From positions 19,243-31,754 of the forward strand of contig DHJO01000001.1 of NCBI GenBank assembly GCA_002404375.1: DNA of 12,512 nt. The letters are read 5' to 3'. Shown here one piece after another: positions 1 through 6,811 of this stretch. How positions within the stretch are numbered: position 1 is the first letter of the stretch; each line of letters begins with the position of its first letter. The position numbers and the translations under genes were made by a program. The notes below the pieces were generated by a model. The model saw only the letters and a list, made by a program, of their open reading frames with translations. It was not told the origin of the DNA and did no database searches. The DNA comes from Gemmatimonadales bacterium UBA4718 (GTDB taxonomy: Bacteria; Gemmatimonadota; Gemmatimonadetes; Gemmatimonadales; Gemmatimonadaceae).

Positions 1-1073
1 GAGTAGAAGATGTCGAGGGTCGACGTATTGCTGCAGAAATTGCAGCTGAAATTGCCGAAACCGAACGCGCTGCTGCCCGCTACGAAAAACGGGCGCTTCT
101 CGGAGTAGTACGTCTCGTACGCTGACAGGTTGATGGTCGCCGGGTCTACTTCCACTTGCCCGAAATCAGGATTCACCGTTGCATCGAGAGCGAGGCTCGA
201 CGTCAGCAGATATTTTATGTCGGCGCCTGCGCTCACGCGTCCGTAACTGCTCTTGTGGTACGGATCGCTCGGCGCCGCGTACTTGTATTGCTCGCGCGAT
301 TCCGCGTACGGGAGGATCTCGAGCTGATGCGGCTGGGGCTCGATGACAAGTCCGCCAAGAGAGCCGAAATACATTGCACCTCCCGACTCGTTCTTGCGCC
401 GGAACGACCACATGTCCTGCTCGTTTAGTCGGTCCGTGTACCGCCAGATCTGCATTCCCCACGTCTGCACACTATCGCGCGAGAAACGAAGCTGCGAATA
501 CGGGATGCGGATCTCGGCTGTCCATCCGAGCGAATCGACATGCGTTGCAGCTTGCCAGATCGGATCCCATGACGGATCGCCGTTGAACTGGTCACCGCGA
601 ACTCCTGCCGGGTTGATCTCGAACCACGCGTTGTCAATGTGATTGTGGTACGGATCCAGGATTACGATCAGCTTGTCGGTAGTGAGCGAGTTGAACGATC
701 CGTTGTTGCCGTTCGAGTCGAGGAGCTGGTCCCTTCTCGCGAGGGGTGAACGGATTCCTGCGGCGCCCAGTGAGTCATACAGTCTCGCCCCAATGTAAAT
801 GGCCCGCTCGTCGTAAAGAATCCGGACTTCGGTCCGCTGCCTCGGTGGTGCGCCTTCGTTCGGGTTCTGCTGGTGGAAATCCGTGATTGGAGTTGCCTTC
901 GCCCAGGCGGTTTCGTCGAGCTTGCCGTCGATTGTAATCGCGCCCGACGCAGGTGCCGCTGTAGCGAGCGGAAGAGATGCAGACCCCGCGGGCGTGGTCT
1001 GCGCCCGTGATGCGCCCGCGGTTCCAAGGAGGAATACGGCTGCAAGAGTGACGGAATGAGGCTGAAAAATAAT
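1..1073 (-). CDS. CBM9-like / DUF5916 outer-membrane protein, 5' part only
   Basis: The reading frame is open from the left edge up to an in-frame TAA at 1098-1100 and encodes about 357 residues of a larger protein. A hydrophobic signal segment (residues 8-19) ends in ASRA before Q25. A CBM9-like fold follows, from about residue 46 (ITIDGKLDETAW) to about 230. The DUF5916 hallmark then begins: NPDFGQVEVDP at 301-311 and EKRPFF at 325-330. In this family the missing C-terminal part is usually a large beta-barrel, so the product is probably exported to the outer membrane; the substrate is unknown. No ATG, GTG or TTG lies in frame between the TAA and the mature protein; the first in-frame ATG is far inside the CBM9 region. 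I chose ATT at 1071-1073 because GGAG (1080-1083) sits 6 nt before it. CTG at 1083-1085 or a frameshift in the T run are alternatives. The family call is firm and the start is not. Confidence 0.88.
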   Translation of the reverse strand, partial: MIFQPHSVTLAAVFLLGTAGASRAQTTPAGSASLPLATAAPASGAITIDGKLDETAWAKATPITDFHQQNPNEGAPPRQRTEVRILYDERAIYIGARLYDSLGAAGIRSPLARRDQLLDSNGNNGSFNSLTTDKLIVILDPYHNHIDNAWFEINPAGVRGDQFNGDPSWDPIWQAATHVDSLGWTAEIRIPYSQLRFSRDSVQTWGMQIWRYTDRLNEQDMWSFRRKNESGGAMYFGSLGGLVIEPQPHQLEILPYAESREQYKYAAPSDPYHKSSYGRVSAGADIKYLLTSSLALDATVNPDFGQVEVDPATINLSAYETYYSEKRPFFVAGSSAFGFGNFSCNFCSNTSTLDIFY

Positions 1074-1087
1074 TCTTGGCTCCAGGA

Positions 1088-1115
1088 GTACGTGTGATTA
1101 GACAACAACACGTAC
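1088..1115. repeat. 8-bp inverted repeat upstream of the DUF5916 gene
   Basis: GTACGTGT at 1088-1095 and ACACGTAC at 1108-1115 are perfect reverse complements separated by 12 nt. The repeat lies in the 63-bp gap between the DUF1259 stop and the proposed DUF5916 start, a few nt upstream of the GGAG. No T-run follows on either strand, so a Rho-independent terminator is unlikely. An operator or a 5'-leader hairpin near the ribosome-binding site is possible. The repeat is seen directly; the role is inference. Confidence 0.45.
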
Positions 1116-1136
1116 GCTCAGGGTTGGAGCCGGGTT

Positions 1137-2138
1137 TCAGCGCTTACAGGGATGCGCTTTCGAGGACGGGGTGCGCCTGTTCGTCCGATCGAGGGCAGCT
1201 CGAAGCCCACGCGCCAGCTTTGCTGCATCGTCGACCGCCCAGAAGTGCATGAAGTACAGCCGGGGCTGTTCGTCGATCATGTGACTGTGAATGGCCGTCA
1301 CCTCGATGCCATTCTCGCTGAGCGTCCACAGAACTGGATTCACCTCTTTGCCCAACAGGATGAAATCTCCCGTGATTGCCGCTTTCCCTCCAACCGTGGG
1401 TTGAAAGTTGATCGCCGTAGCGACACCCATCGCGGACGGGACCTCTCGACCTTCGTCGCAAATTCTCTCGCGGCGTGGGACGCTGATCTGATACACGCCT
1501 CCGTTCATCTTGCCAGTGACACCTAGCGTTTTCGCCACCGTTGCGGTGTCGAATGGTATCGCGACCGGCGTCGTTGGCAGCGTCGCGTTTGGAGTCGGTG
1601 CCGGGCTCGCTGGGGCCGGCGGGCCAAGAGGTGTATTCGTGAACTCGAGAGCGGTTCGCACGGCCTTGGCGATCCTTTCGGCATTACCGATCGCATGAAT
1701 GTGCATGTACATCACCCGCGGTGACTCACCCAGCAGATGATTGTGCAGAGCGGTTTGGTCGACGCCGTTCTGTTGCAAGCTCGCCATCACGCTGGTCACT
1801 TCAGGCTCCAGCAGGACCAGATCACCCATTACCACCGCATGATCGGCGATCCGCTCAAAGGCTACCCATGATCCGAGAGCCAGCGCGGGTTTGAGCGTGA
1901 CTCCGTGTACCACCACGTTGAGATCGCTGCGCGGAAAGCCGAACCTGACCACGCCACCCGGGCTGGGCGTGCCCTTTCGGCCGAGCGCATTCTCGACAGC
2001 GCTCCAATCGGGCGCCGTGGGCCGCCTTGTCCGTTTGGCCTGGGCAGCTGCAGTGCCTGGAAGCGCGGAAGCAGCCCAACAGACGAGGAGAGCGCGCCGA
2101 AGGAACGTAACTGCGGATCTCATAGTTTCCCGCGCCAT
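1137..2138 (-). CDS. Exported protein with two tandem DUF1259 domains
   Basis: This 333-residue protein starts with a signal peptide (basic start, hydrophobic core about 16-26, Ala-rich cleavage region ending near Q33). Two DUF1259 copies follow, at about 44-169 and 194-322, joined by a Pro/Ala/Thr-rich linker (170-195). Each copy has the VMGDLVLL or ITGDFILL strand and a histidine cluster: H132-N-H134 with H146-I-H148 in copy 1, and H284-S-H286 with H298 in copy 2. In copy 2 the third motif is HFW, so its last histidine is lost. The family has no established biochemical role that I can name; paired histidines suggest, but do not prove, metal binding. The ATG at 2138 has no Shine-Dalgarno. 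The in-frame ATG at 2123, giving MRSAVTFLRR, makes an equally good signal peptide and has a weak GGGA before it. The gene lies downstream of tRNA-Cys and upstream of the DUF5916 gene on the same strand. Confidence 0.85.
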   Translation of the reverse strand: MARETMRSAVTFLRRALLVCWAASALPGTAAAQAKRTRRPTAPDWSAVENALGRKGTPSPGGVVRFGFPRSDLNVVVHGVTLKPALALGSWVAFERIADHAVVMGDLVLLEPEVTSVMASLQQNGVDQTALHNHLLGESPRVMYMHIHAIGNAERIAKAVRTALEFTNTPLGPPAPASPAPTPNATLPTTPVAIPFDTATVAKTLGVTGKMNGGVYQISVPRRERICDEGREVPSAMGVATAINFQPTVGGKAAITGDFILLGKEVNPVLWTLSENGIEVTAIHSHMIDEQPRLYFMHFWAVDDAAKLARGLRAALDRTNRRTPSSKAHPCKR

Positions 2139-2174
2139 AAATAGAAGGAGGAACGACGGGCCAGGGCTGATAAG

Positions 2175-2246
2175 AGGCGCCGGTCAGAATCGAACTGACG
2201 AATAGCAGATTTGCAGTCTGCCGCCTTACCACTTGGCCACGGCGCC
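2175..2246 (-). tRNA. trnC: tRNA-Cys (anticodon GCA)
   Basis: A full 72-nt cloverleaf can be folded by eye on the minus strand. The 7-bp acceptor stem is GGCGCCG/CGGCGCC. The D arm is GCC...GGC, the anticodon stem GCAGA/TCTGC around loop CTGCAAA (anticodon GCA, plus-strand 2212-2214), the variable loop has 5 nt, and the T arm is GTCAG/CTGAC with loop TTCGATT. The discriminator base is U, as expected for cysteine tRNAs. The 3' CCA is not encoded. The gene lies 11 nt after the DUF4112 stop codon and 36 nt before the DUF1259 start, all on one strand. I see no clear promoter or terminator of its own, so it may be processed from a longer transcript. Confidence 0.96.
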
Positions 2247-2257
2247 GTGCAACAAAC

Positions 2258-2779
2258 TTATCGGGTCTTGAGCCCCCAGAGCAATCGGGCCGCGTAGACG
2301 CCGAGCGCCACTCCCGCACTAACAATCAGCACGAGCACGATTAGCGCGAGCGCAATCACTCCGACAACATTACGCCGCTTCGGCGGAGTGCTGCCGGTCG
2401 CCACCAGATGACGCTCCAGCAGCGAAACGTTCATGACATTCGACTTCCACGCGGCGTCGAACACATCACCCAGCACCGGAACCGCGCCGAGCAGAGTATC
2501 GATGCCCACGTTCACCAGCATTCTCGCCAGCGTAAACGTTGGCACTTCCGCGCGCACTGCCTCCAGAACGATGTAACCCGAGAGCACAGCGCCAATCATA
2601 TCTCCGAACCCGGGGATCAGTCCGATGATCGGATCCAGGCCTATCTTCCAGTTCGTGCCCGGAATTGGTATCGCGTTGTCGAGCAGTCGCGCCAGGGTAC
2701 GAACCCGCCGCGTCCTGGCATCGGGACTCAGGATTTCGCCGGTATCGGAAACCACAACTCGCGGATTGGTCCGGCTCAT
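2258..2779 (-). CDS. DUF4112 domain membrane protein
   Basis: The 173-residue protein carries the DUF4112 signature: LARLLDNAIPIPG (29-41), then LDPIIGLIPGFGD (48-60), a glycine-rich hydrophobic stretch, and the later VPVLGDVFDAAWKSN motif. A strong transmembrane helix lies at about 138-163 and is followed by a short basic end. DUF4112 proteins are small bacterial membrane-associated proteins of unknown function. The ATG overlaps the stop of the upstream phosphoesterase gene by 4 nt (ATGA), which implies translational coupling. The gene also has its own good Shine-Dalgarno, AAGGTG, 5 nt before the ATG. tRNA-Cys follows 11 nt after the stop. The family is confident; the role is unknown. Confidence 0.88.
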   Translation of the reverse strand: MSRTNPRVVVSDTGEILSPDARTRRVRTLARLLDNAIPIPGTNWKIGLDPIIGLIPGFGDMIGAVLSGYIVLEAVRAEVPTFTLARMLVNVGIDTLLGAVPVLGDVFDAAWKSNVMNVSLLERHLVATGSTPPKRRNVVGVIALALIVLVLIVSAGVALGVYAARLLWGLKTR

Positions 2780-5235
2780 CGCGACACCTTCGCATCCAGC
2801 GCCGACATCCGTCTGGTGCCGGGATACGGCTTGTCACCCTTTATCGTAGTCCACAAAATCCGGTTGAAGAGATCATCATCCGAAGTGTCCTCGACCTTGA
2901 ACGCCAGCTTCTTCGACGCCTCGGCCATTGGTCCCCTCCTTGGATTTACTTCCTTCAACGACACGCCCGGCGTCAGCGCGGTGTAAGGACTGAGATCAGG
3001 GGTGGTTTCCCAGATCTCCCGCAATGGACGCCCGTAGTGATCGAACTGCGACATCCGGCCGAGGCCAAGAATGTCTTCGATCGTCGCCAGTACATCGGTC
3101 GTATTCGCGAACCGGTGGATCACCCTTCCTCTACTGTACGGCGAGATCACGAGCAGCGGCGAGCGATGCGAATCCACGTGGTCGGGCCCGTCCTGCGCGT
3201 CGTCCTCGAGCACGAATACCACCGTGCTCTTCCAGAATGGACTTCTCGAGAGCGCCTCGATCAACCTGCCGAGCGCGAGATCGTTGTCCGCCATGTATGC
3301 TCGTGGCGTAGGACGCCCCGCAGTCGCACCTGAAGTGTGATCGTTCGGAAGGCGCACGAGCTCCAGCGCTGGCAGTCTGCCCGCTCGCACGAATTCCTGA
3401 AACTCATTCAGCCAGACTTCGACGCGCACTTGATCGGGGATCTGCAAGCTCCATCCCGGATACGCTCTGTTAGTGTGGGCCGCCAGGCTGAGTTTTGTCG
3501 GAACGTACGCCGAGTCCTTTAGTCCCGCCGGATCTTCCGGGACGTTGACGAACTCGCCGTAGTTTCTGTAAGTGATGCCCGCGCGATCGGCGAGATTCCA
3601 CAAGTATCCGCTCGACGGTTCTGCAACATCGTCCTCCGGCCGGACTTCTCGATTGAAACCTTCATAATCGTAGCTTCGACCTCGGCCCGAGTAGTTGGAA
3701 GGAATTGTTTTCTCGGAGTAATCCGTCACGTAAGCCGCCGTCGACCAGTTGTGACCGTCGGGGCTCACTTCCGCGTTGACGAAGAACCTGTCGAAGATGC
3801 CGAATCGCTCCGCCAGCGCGTGATGATTCGGCGAGACCGCGCGCGGGAAGAACACCAGCGATGAATCGCCATCGGCGCTGGAGATATCGCCAAGCACCTG
3901 ATCGTAGGTGCGATTCTCCTTGATGATGTAGATGACGTGCTCGAATGGCGGATATTTGTTGGCCGCGAGCGCTGAATCCCATCCGTTCGCCGAAGCAACC
4001 CGCTGTGAGAACCCGTTGAGATCCGTGATGCTCGCGTTCGCCACGGGAATGATTGTGAGCGCGCCGTTGATCTGGCCAAGCGTGTAGTCCGGGTCGTGAG
4101 GCGAGTGTCGAACACCCGGCTGCAGGCGCCCGATATTGGGAGCGGTGCCTCGACCCTTACCGTTCACGACGAGAAGATCACCGCCATCCACAACAATCGC
4201 CGATGGATACCAACCGACGGGAATTCTTCCGGCCAGTACGTCGTTGCCCGTTGCTCCTGAAACTCCGGAGGTGAATGGCAAGAGATCGAATACGGCAACC
4301 GCATTGTTGTCGGCCTCGGCTACGAAAAGCCGTGTTCCGTCTGCCGATACTGCCAGCGCGTTCGGTGTGCTGCCCTCGCCGGTCGCCGCCGGCGATGCAT
4401 CATTGAGCGTGGCAACTACATGCAGGCTGCGCGTAGCGATCACGTTCACTTTGTCTGTGCTGCCCGATGCAACGTAGAGGCGGGCGCCATCGGGGCTGAG
4501 CGCGAGCGCCGAGGGATGCCTCGCTACGGGGATCCGCGTTCCCTCTCCCAGCTCGTTCGCCTGCGCCGGAAAAGCCGACACCGTCGATCCACCCCACGCG
4601 GAGACGTATACCTTTCCGTCGAGCCCAGCCACTACGGCGTAAGGATATCTCTCCGTCGCCAACCTCTGCACCACGCGCCGCGAGGCGAGGTCGATAACCG
4701 CCAGCGAATCAGCCAGGTTCTCGGCCACATACAAAGTCCGCCCATCACGCGAGATCGCGATACCCGCCGGATACCGGGTTCCACCTTTCTTTTCCGCCTT
4801 CACCGCGAGCACAATGCTGTCCGCGAGCTTCGCGGAGCGCTCGCGCCAGTCGAACCGGTAGATCACATCCTGATTGCCACCGGATACGTACAGTGATCTG
4901 CCGTCAGGACTGAATGCCAGCCCAAGGAAAACCGCCGGCAGTGGAATCTTCTGAAGGACTCTTCCCGAAGCTCGATCTGCAACCTGGATTCCCTGCTCCC
5001 TCCATCCATTCAGCAGCGCTACTACTCGATCCTTCTCCGGAGAGAGCGCCATCGCCAGCGGCATGGAACCCAGGTCATAGGAAACGCCCGCCGGATCGAG
5101 AGTGCGCCCTGTTGGGAGTCGACGAGGTCCGGAAGGATCCTGTACGGCAATTGTGGCCTGTGCGCGCGGAGAGGGAGAACTGCACGCGATGCCGACCAGA
5201 GACACCGCCAGCAAACTCATGTATGTGCGTTTCAT
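2776..5235 (-). CDS. Lipoprotein: YncE-like beta-propeller fused to phosphoesterase domain
   Basis: I start this 819-residue protein at MKRTYM because a lipoprotein-type signal follows at once, with GIAC ending at Cys18. Residues about 35-390 form propeller blades with repeats such as FSPDGRSLYVSGG, ISRDGRTLYVAE, LSPDGARLYVAS and VSADGTRLFVAE. The C-terminal half is a PF04185-type phosphoesterase (alkaline-phosphatase-like, acid phosphatase/phospholipase C group). It has HVIYIIKENRTYD (E440-N441), SPDGHNWS, N631-D632-H633 and LEDDAQDG (676-683) followed by D685-H686, matching the expected order of metal and phosphate ligands. It therefore probably hydrolyses a phosphoester at the cell envelope; the substrate cannot be read from sequence. 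The frame stays open upstream to 5589, but that extension is antisense to the GNAT gene and contains no signal peptide. There is no clear Shine-Dalgarno. The stop overlaps the DUF4112 start. Confidence 0.88.
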   Translation of the reverse strand: MKRTYMSLLAVSLVGIACSSPSPRAQATIAVQDPSGPRRLPTGRTLDPAGVSYDLGSMPLAMALSPEKDRVVALLNGWREQGIQVADRASGRVLQKIPLPAVFLGLAFSPDGRSLYVSGGNQDVIYRFDWRERSAKLADSIVLAVKAEKKGGTRYPAGIAISRDGRTLYVAENLADSLAVIDLASRRVVQRLATERYPYAVVAGLDGKVYVSAWGGSTVSAFPAQANELGEGTRIPVARHPSALALSPDGARLYVASGSTDKVNVIATRSLHVVATLNDASPAATGEGSTPNALAVSADGTRLFVAEADNNAVAVFDLLPFTSGVSGATGNDVLAGRIPVGWYPSAIVVDGGDLLVVNGKGRGTAPNIGRLQPGVRHSPHDPDYTLGQINGALTIIPVANASITDLNGFSQRVASANGWDSALAANKYPPFEHVIYIIKENRTYDQVLGDISSADGDSSLVFFPRAVSPNHHALAERFGIFDRFFVNAEVSPDGHNWSTAAYVTDYSEKTIPSNYSGRGRSYDYEGFNREVRPEDDVAEPSSGYLWNLADRAGITYRNYGEFVNVPEDPAGLKDSAYVPTKLSLAAHTNRAYPGWSLQIPDQVRVEVWLNEFQEFVRAGRLPALELVRLPNDHTSGATAGRPTPRAYMADNDLALGRLIEALSRSPFWKSTVVFVLEDDAQDGPDHVDSHRSPLLVISPYSRGRVIHRFANTTDVLATIEDILGLGRMSQFDHYGRPLREIWETTPDLSPYTALTPGVSLKEVNPRRGPMAEASKKLAFKVEDTSDDDLFNRILWTTIKGDKPYPGTRRMSALDAKVSR

Positions 5236-5251
5236 CCGGCGAAAGATGGCA

Positions 5252-5280
5252 TTGACACCAGATTCTGCCAGTCGGATAAT
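5252..5280 (+). promoter_or_regulatory. Sigma-70-type promoter placed for a leaderless GNAT mRNA
   Basis: TTGACA (5252-5257, 6 of 6 to consensus) and GATAAT (5275-5280, 5 of 6) are separated by 17 nt on the plus strand. Only 6 nt separate the -10 box from the GNAT ATG at 5287, so the expected transcription start falls on or next to the start codon. No Shine-Dalgarno precedes that ATG, which fits. The promoter lies wholly in the 51-nt gap to the divergent phosphoesterase gene. Confidence 0.65.
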
Positions 5281-5286
5281 GCGCGA

Positions 5287-5799
5287 ATGAAGACTCGATC
5301 CGATGAAACGCGCATTGTTACTGCGACGAAGAAAGACATCCCTCTCATTCGCGAGTTCATCCTCGAGCTCGCCGAATACGAGCGCGCGCTCCCCGGTGAA
5401 GCGCCGGTGACCGAGAAGGATCTCGCCGATACCCTCTTCGGCAAGAGGCCCGCCGCGGAGGTCCTCATCGCATATCTCGGCGACAGACCAGCGGGATTCG
5501 CCCTTTTCTTCCACAACTATTCCACCTGGCTTGGCAAGCGCGGCATTTACCTGGAGGATCTTTTCGTCAGGCCTGCCGCGAGAAAGCATGGGGTCGGCTT
5601 CGCGCTGCTTCGTGCGCTGGCGAAGATAGCCATGGACCGGGATTGTGGGCGCGTCGACTGGTCGGTGTTGAACTGGAACGAGTTGGCAATCGACTTTTAC
5701 AAGCAGATCGGCGCGAAGGCAATGGACGACTGGACAAGCTTTCGCTTGACCGGTGACACGCTGGCGCAGATCGCCGGCCGCAAATCGAAGGTGAAATAG
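5287..5799 (+). CDS. GNAT acetyltransferase, spermidine/thialysine (SSAT-like) type
   Basis: The 170-residue protein is a single GNAT domain close in pattern to the diamine/spermidine and thialysine N-acetyltransferases. Typical stretches are ILELAEYERA (25-34), GFALFFHNYSTWLG (70-83) and GIYLEDLFVRP (86-96). The acetyl-CoA loop R99-K-H-G-V-G104 is present, as are DWSVLNWNELAIDFYKQIGA and the closing MDDWTSFRLTG. The family transfers acetyl groups from acetyl-CoA to primary amines of polyamines or lysine analogues in the cytosol; the exact amine is not decided here. The ATG has no Shine-Dalgarno but a near-consensus promoter directly before it, so a leaderless transcript is likely. The gene is divergent from the phosphoesterase lipoprotein gene. 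A possible 54-residue ORF begins 6 nt after its stop. Confidence 0.9.
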   Translation: MKTRSDETRIVTATKKDIPLIREFILELAEYERALPGEAPVTEKDLADTLFGKRPAAEVLIAYLGDRPAGFALFFHNYSTWLGKRGIYLEDLFVRPAARKHGVGFALLRALAKIAMDRDCGRVDWSVLNWNELAIDFYKQIGAKAMDDWTSFRLTGDTLAQIAGRKSKVK

Positions 5800-5804
5800 T
5801 AACC

Positions 5805-5969
5805 TTGCTCCGCGAGGTCGAACATCGCGACGTCAGCGAACTGCTTAACTTCTTGCATTATGCGGCGAAGCATCGCGTGGATGTTGAAAGGCCGCTTGGC
5901 TGGCTTGAGACCAACCCGCATTGCAACCTATGGGTGCAAAGAATCGTCCAGAAGATGAATGCGAACTGA
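5805..5969 (+). CDS. Possible small protein, 54 residues, unrecognised
   Basis: A TTG start 6 nt after the GNAT stop opens 54 codons ending in TGA at 5967-5969. AAGGTG inside the end of the GNAT gene (5788-5793) could serve as a Shine-Dalgarno, about 11 nt away. Roughly two thirds of the codons end in G or C by my count, in line with the neighbouring genes. The product starts LLREVEHRDVSELLNFLHYA and has several aromatic residues near its end (GWLETNPHCNLW), compatible with a short helical protein. I recognise no family. It could instead be a decayed fragment or chance frame. Without it, 5800-6005 would hold no gene. Confidence 0.35.
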   Translation: MLREVEHRDVSELLNFLHYAAKHRVDVERPLGWLETNPHCNLWVQRIVQKMNAN

Positions 5970-6005
5970 TATGAGAGCGCGAGCGTCCGGCTACAGGCAA
6001 GTGCC

Positions 6006-6281
6006 GTGATCTACGGTCGGCGACCGCGACAGCTGATAGTTGTTTGGGGCTTCTCGATGCTTTTGATCCTGTCGATCGACTGGCTCGAGACGCAGGCGCC
6101 GGCGCTGCACGAGCTGATGCTGCCGTTTTACTGGATCATCCTCGCCGTCGCGTTCTATCTGACCTGGCGCTGGCTTCGTGCCCGCTCGAAGAAGGATCGG
6201 AGAGGAGGGGATCGCAGGCACACCGATCGTCGCGACCAGAATGAGTCACCCGGTAACGAGTCGCCTGGTTCTGATAGTTGA
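6006..6281 (+). CDS. Small two-helix membrane protein, hypothetical
   Basis: The GTG start at 6006 gives a 91-residue protein with two hydrophobic segments, about 9-27 (LIVVWGFSMLLILSIDWL) and 38-57 (LMLPFYWIILAVAFYLTW). After the second segment comes a strongly basic stretch (WRWLRARSKKDRR, then GGDRRHTDRRDQ) and a hydrophilic end with NESPG repeated twice. By the positive-inside rule both ends should face the cytoplasm. There is no good Shine-Dalgarno. A 12-codon frame (ATG 5971, stop 6007-6009) ends in a GTGA overlap with this start, so translation could be coupled to a leader peptide. I recognise no family. The gene converges on the minus-strand gene at 6295 with only 13 nt between stops. 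Confidence 0.6.
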   Translation: MIYGRRPRQLIVVWGFSMLLILSIDWLETQAPALHELMLPFYWIILAVAFYLTWRWLRARSKKDRRGGDRRHTDRRDQNESPGNESPGSDS

Positions 6282-6294
6282 CAGCCGCTTTCGG

Positions 6295-6768
6295 TTAGTC
6301 AGAAACTCGCGGTTCGCCGCGATCCCCGGATTCAAGGGAGCGAGCAGAGCGCGCTTCCCGCGCCGCCTTGGCCGCGGACGAGATCTTCGTAGCGTCACCC
6401 ACATCGACCAGGGCGGCCATCTTCTCAACGAACACCTGCGTCAGCTCGTCGACCCTGTCGTGAACCAGCATGTCGCTCGCACGCGAGATGCTCGCGGCGC
6501 GCTCCGTGACGACATCGATCGCCCCACGCACCGTGGACAACGGTCCTTCAGCAAGCATCCGTGAAATAGCGGCCGACGGGGCGATGTCTCCAGCCAGGCA
6601 TTGCACGAGAATTGCCCGCATCACCGGCGGCTGCACACCGTCGGTGAGACGATTGATGGCTTCGGCTTCCAGACCCGTCCGACTGCTCATGTTAATGCGA
6701 TTGGAGACGTGCGACAAAACGAGAGGGGATCGTTCGACGCCTTGTTTCTCCGGCACAACGTGCGCCAA
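6295..6768 (-). CDS. Hypothetical soluble helical protein
   Basis: The frame encodes up to 157 residues from a TTG at 6768, or 131 residues from the first ATG at 6690 (MSSRTGLEAEAINRL). The shorter form is more natural because the N-terminal 26 residues are unlike the rest, but neither start has a clear Shine-Dalgarno. The body is rich in Ala, Glu, Arg and Leu and should be mostly helical (EAEAINRLTDGV, AGDIAPSAAISRM, VDELTQVFVEKMAALV). It ends in a charged, probably disordered tail (KAAREARSARS). There is no signal peptide, membrane segment or known motif. It is divergent from the DUF6496 gene, and the two could share a control region. I recognise no family. Confidence 0.6.
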   Translation of the reverse strand: MAHVVPEKQGVERSPLVLSHVSNRINMSSRTGLEAEAINRLTDGVQPPVMRAILVQCLAGDIAPSAAISRMLAEGPLSTVRGAIDVVTERAASISRASDMLVHDRVDELTQVFVEKMAALVDVGDATKISSAAKAAREARSARSLESGDRGEPRVSD

Positions 6769-6811
6769 CCCGACACGGTTCAGTTATACCACTCTACCGG
6801 AGGACTAGAGC

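Noticed and set aside
668..1111. 147-codon minus-strand frame starting at GTG 1111
   Set aside because: Its product is a low-complexity Ser/Arg-rich shadow, while the neighbouring frame encodes clear CBM9/DUF5916 motifs. Only its first codons matter, as part of a frameshift alternative for the start.
5236..5589. 118-residue N-terminal extension of the phosphoesterase frame
   Set aside because: It is antisense to the well-supported GNAT gene, and starting at 5235 gives a proper lipoprotein signal.
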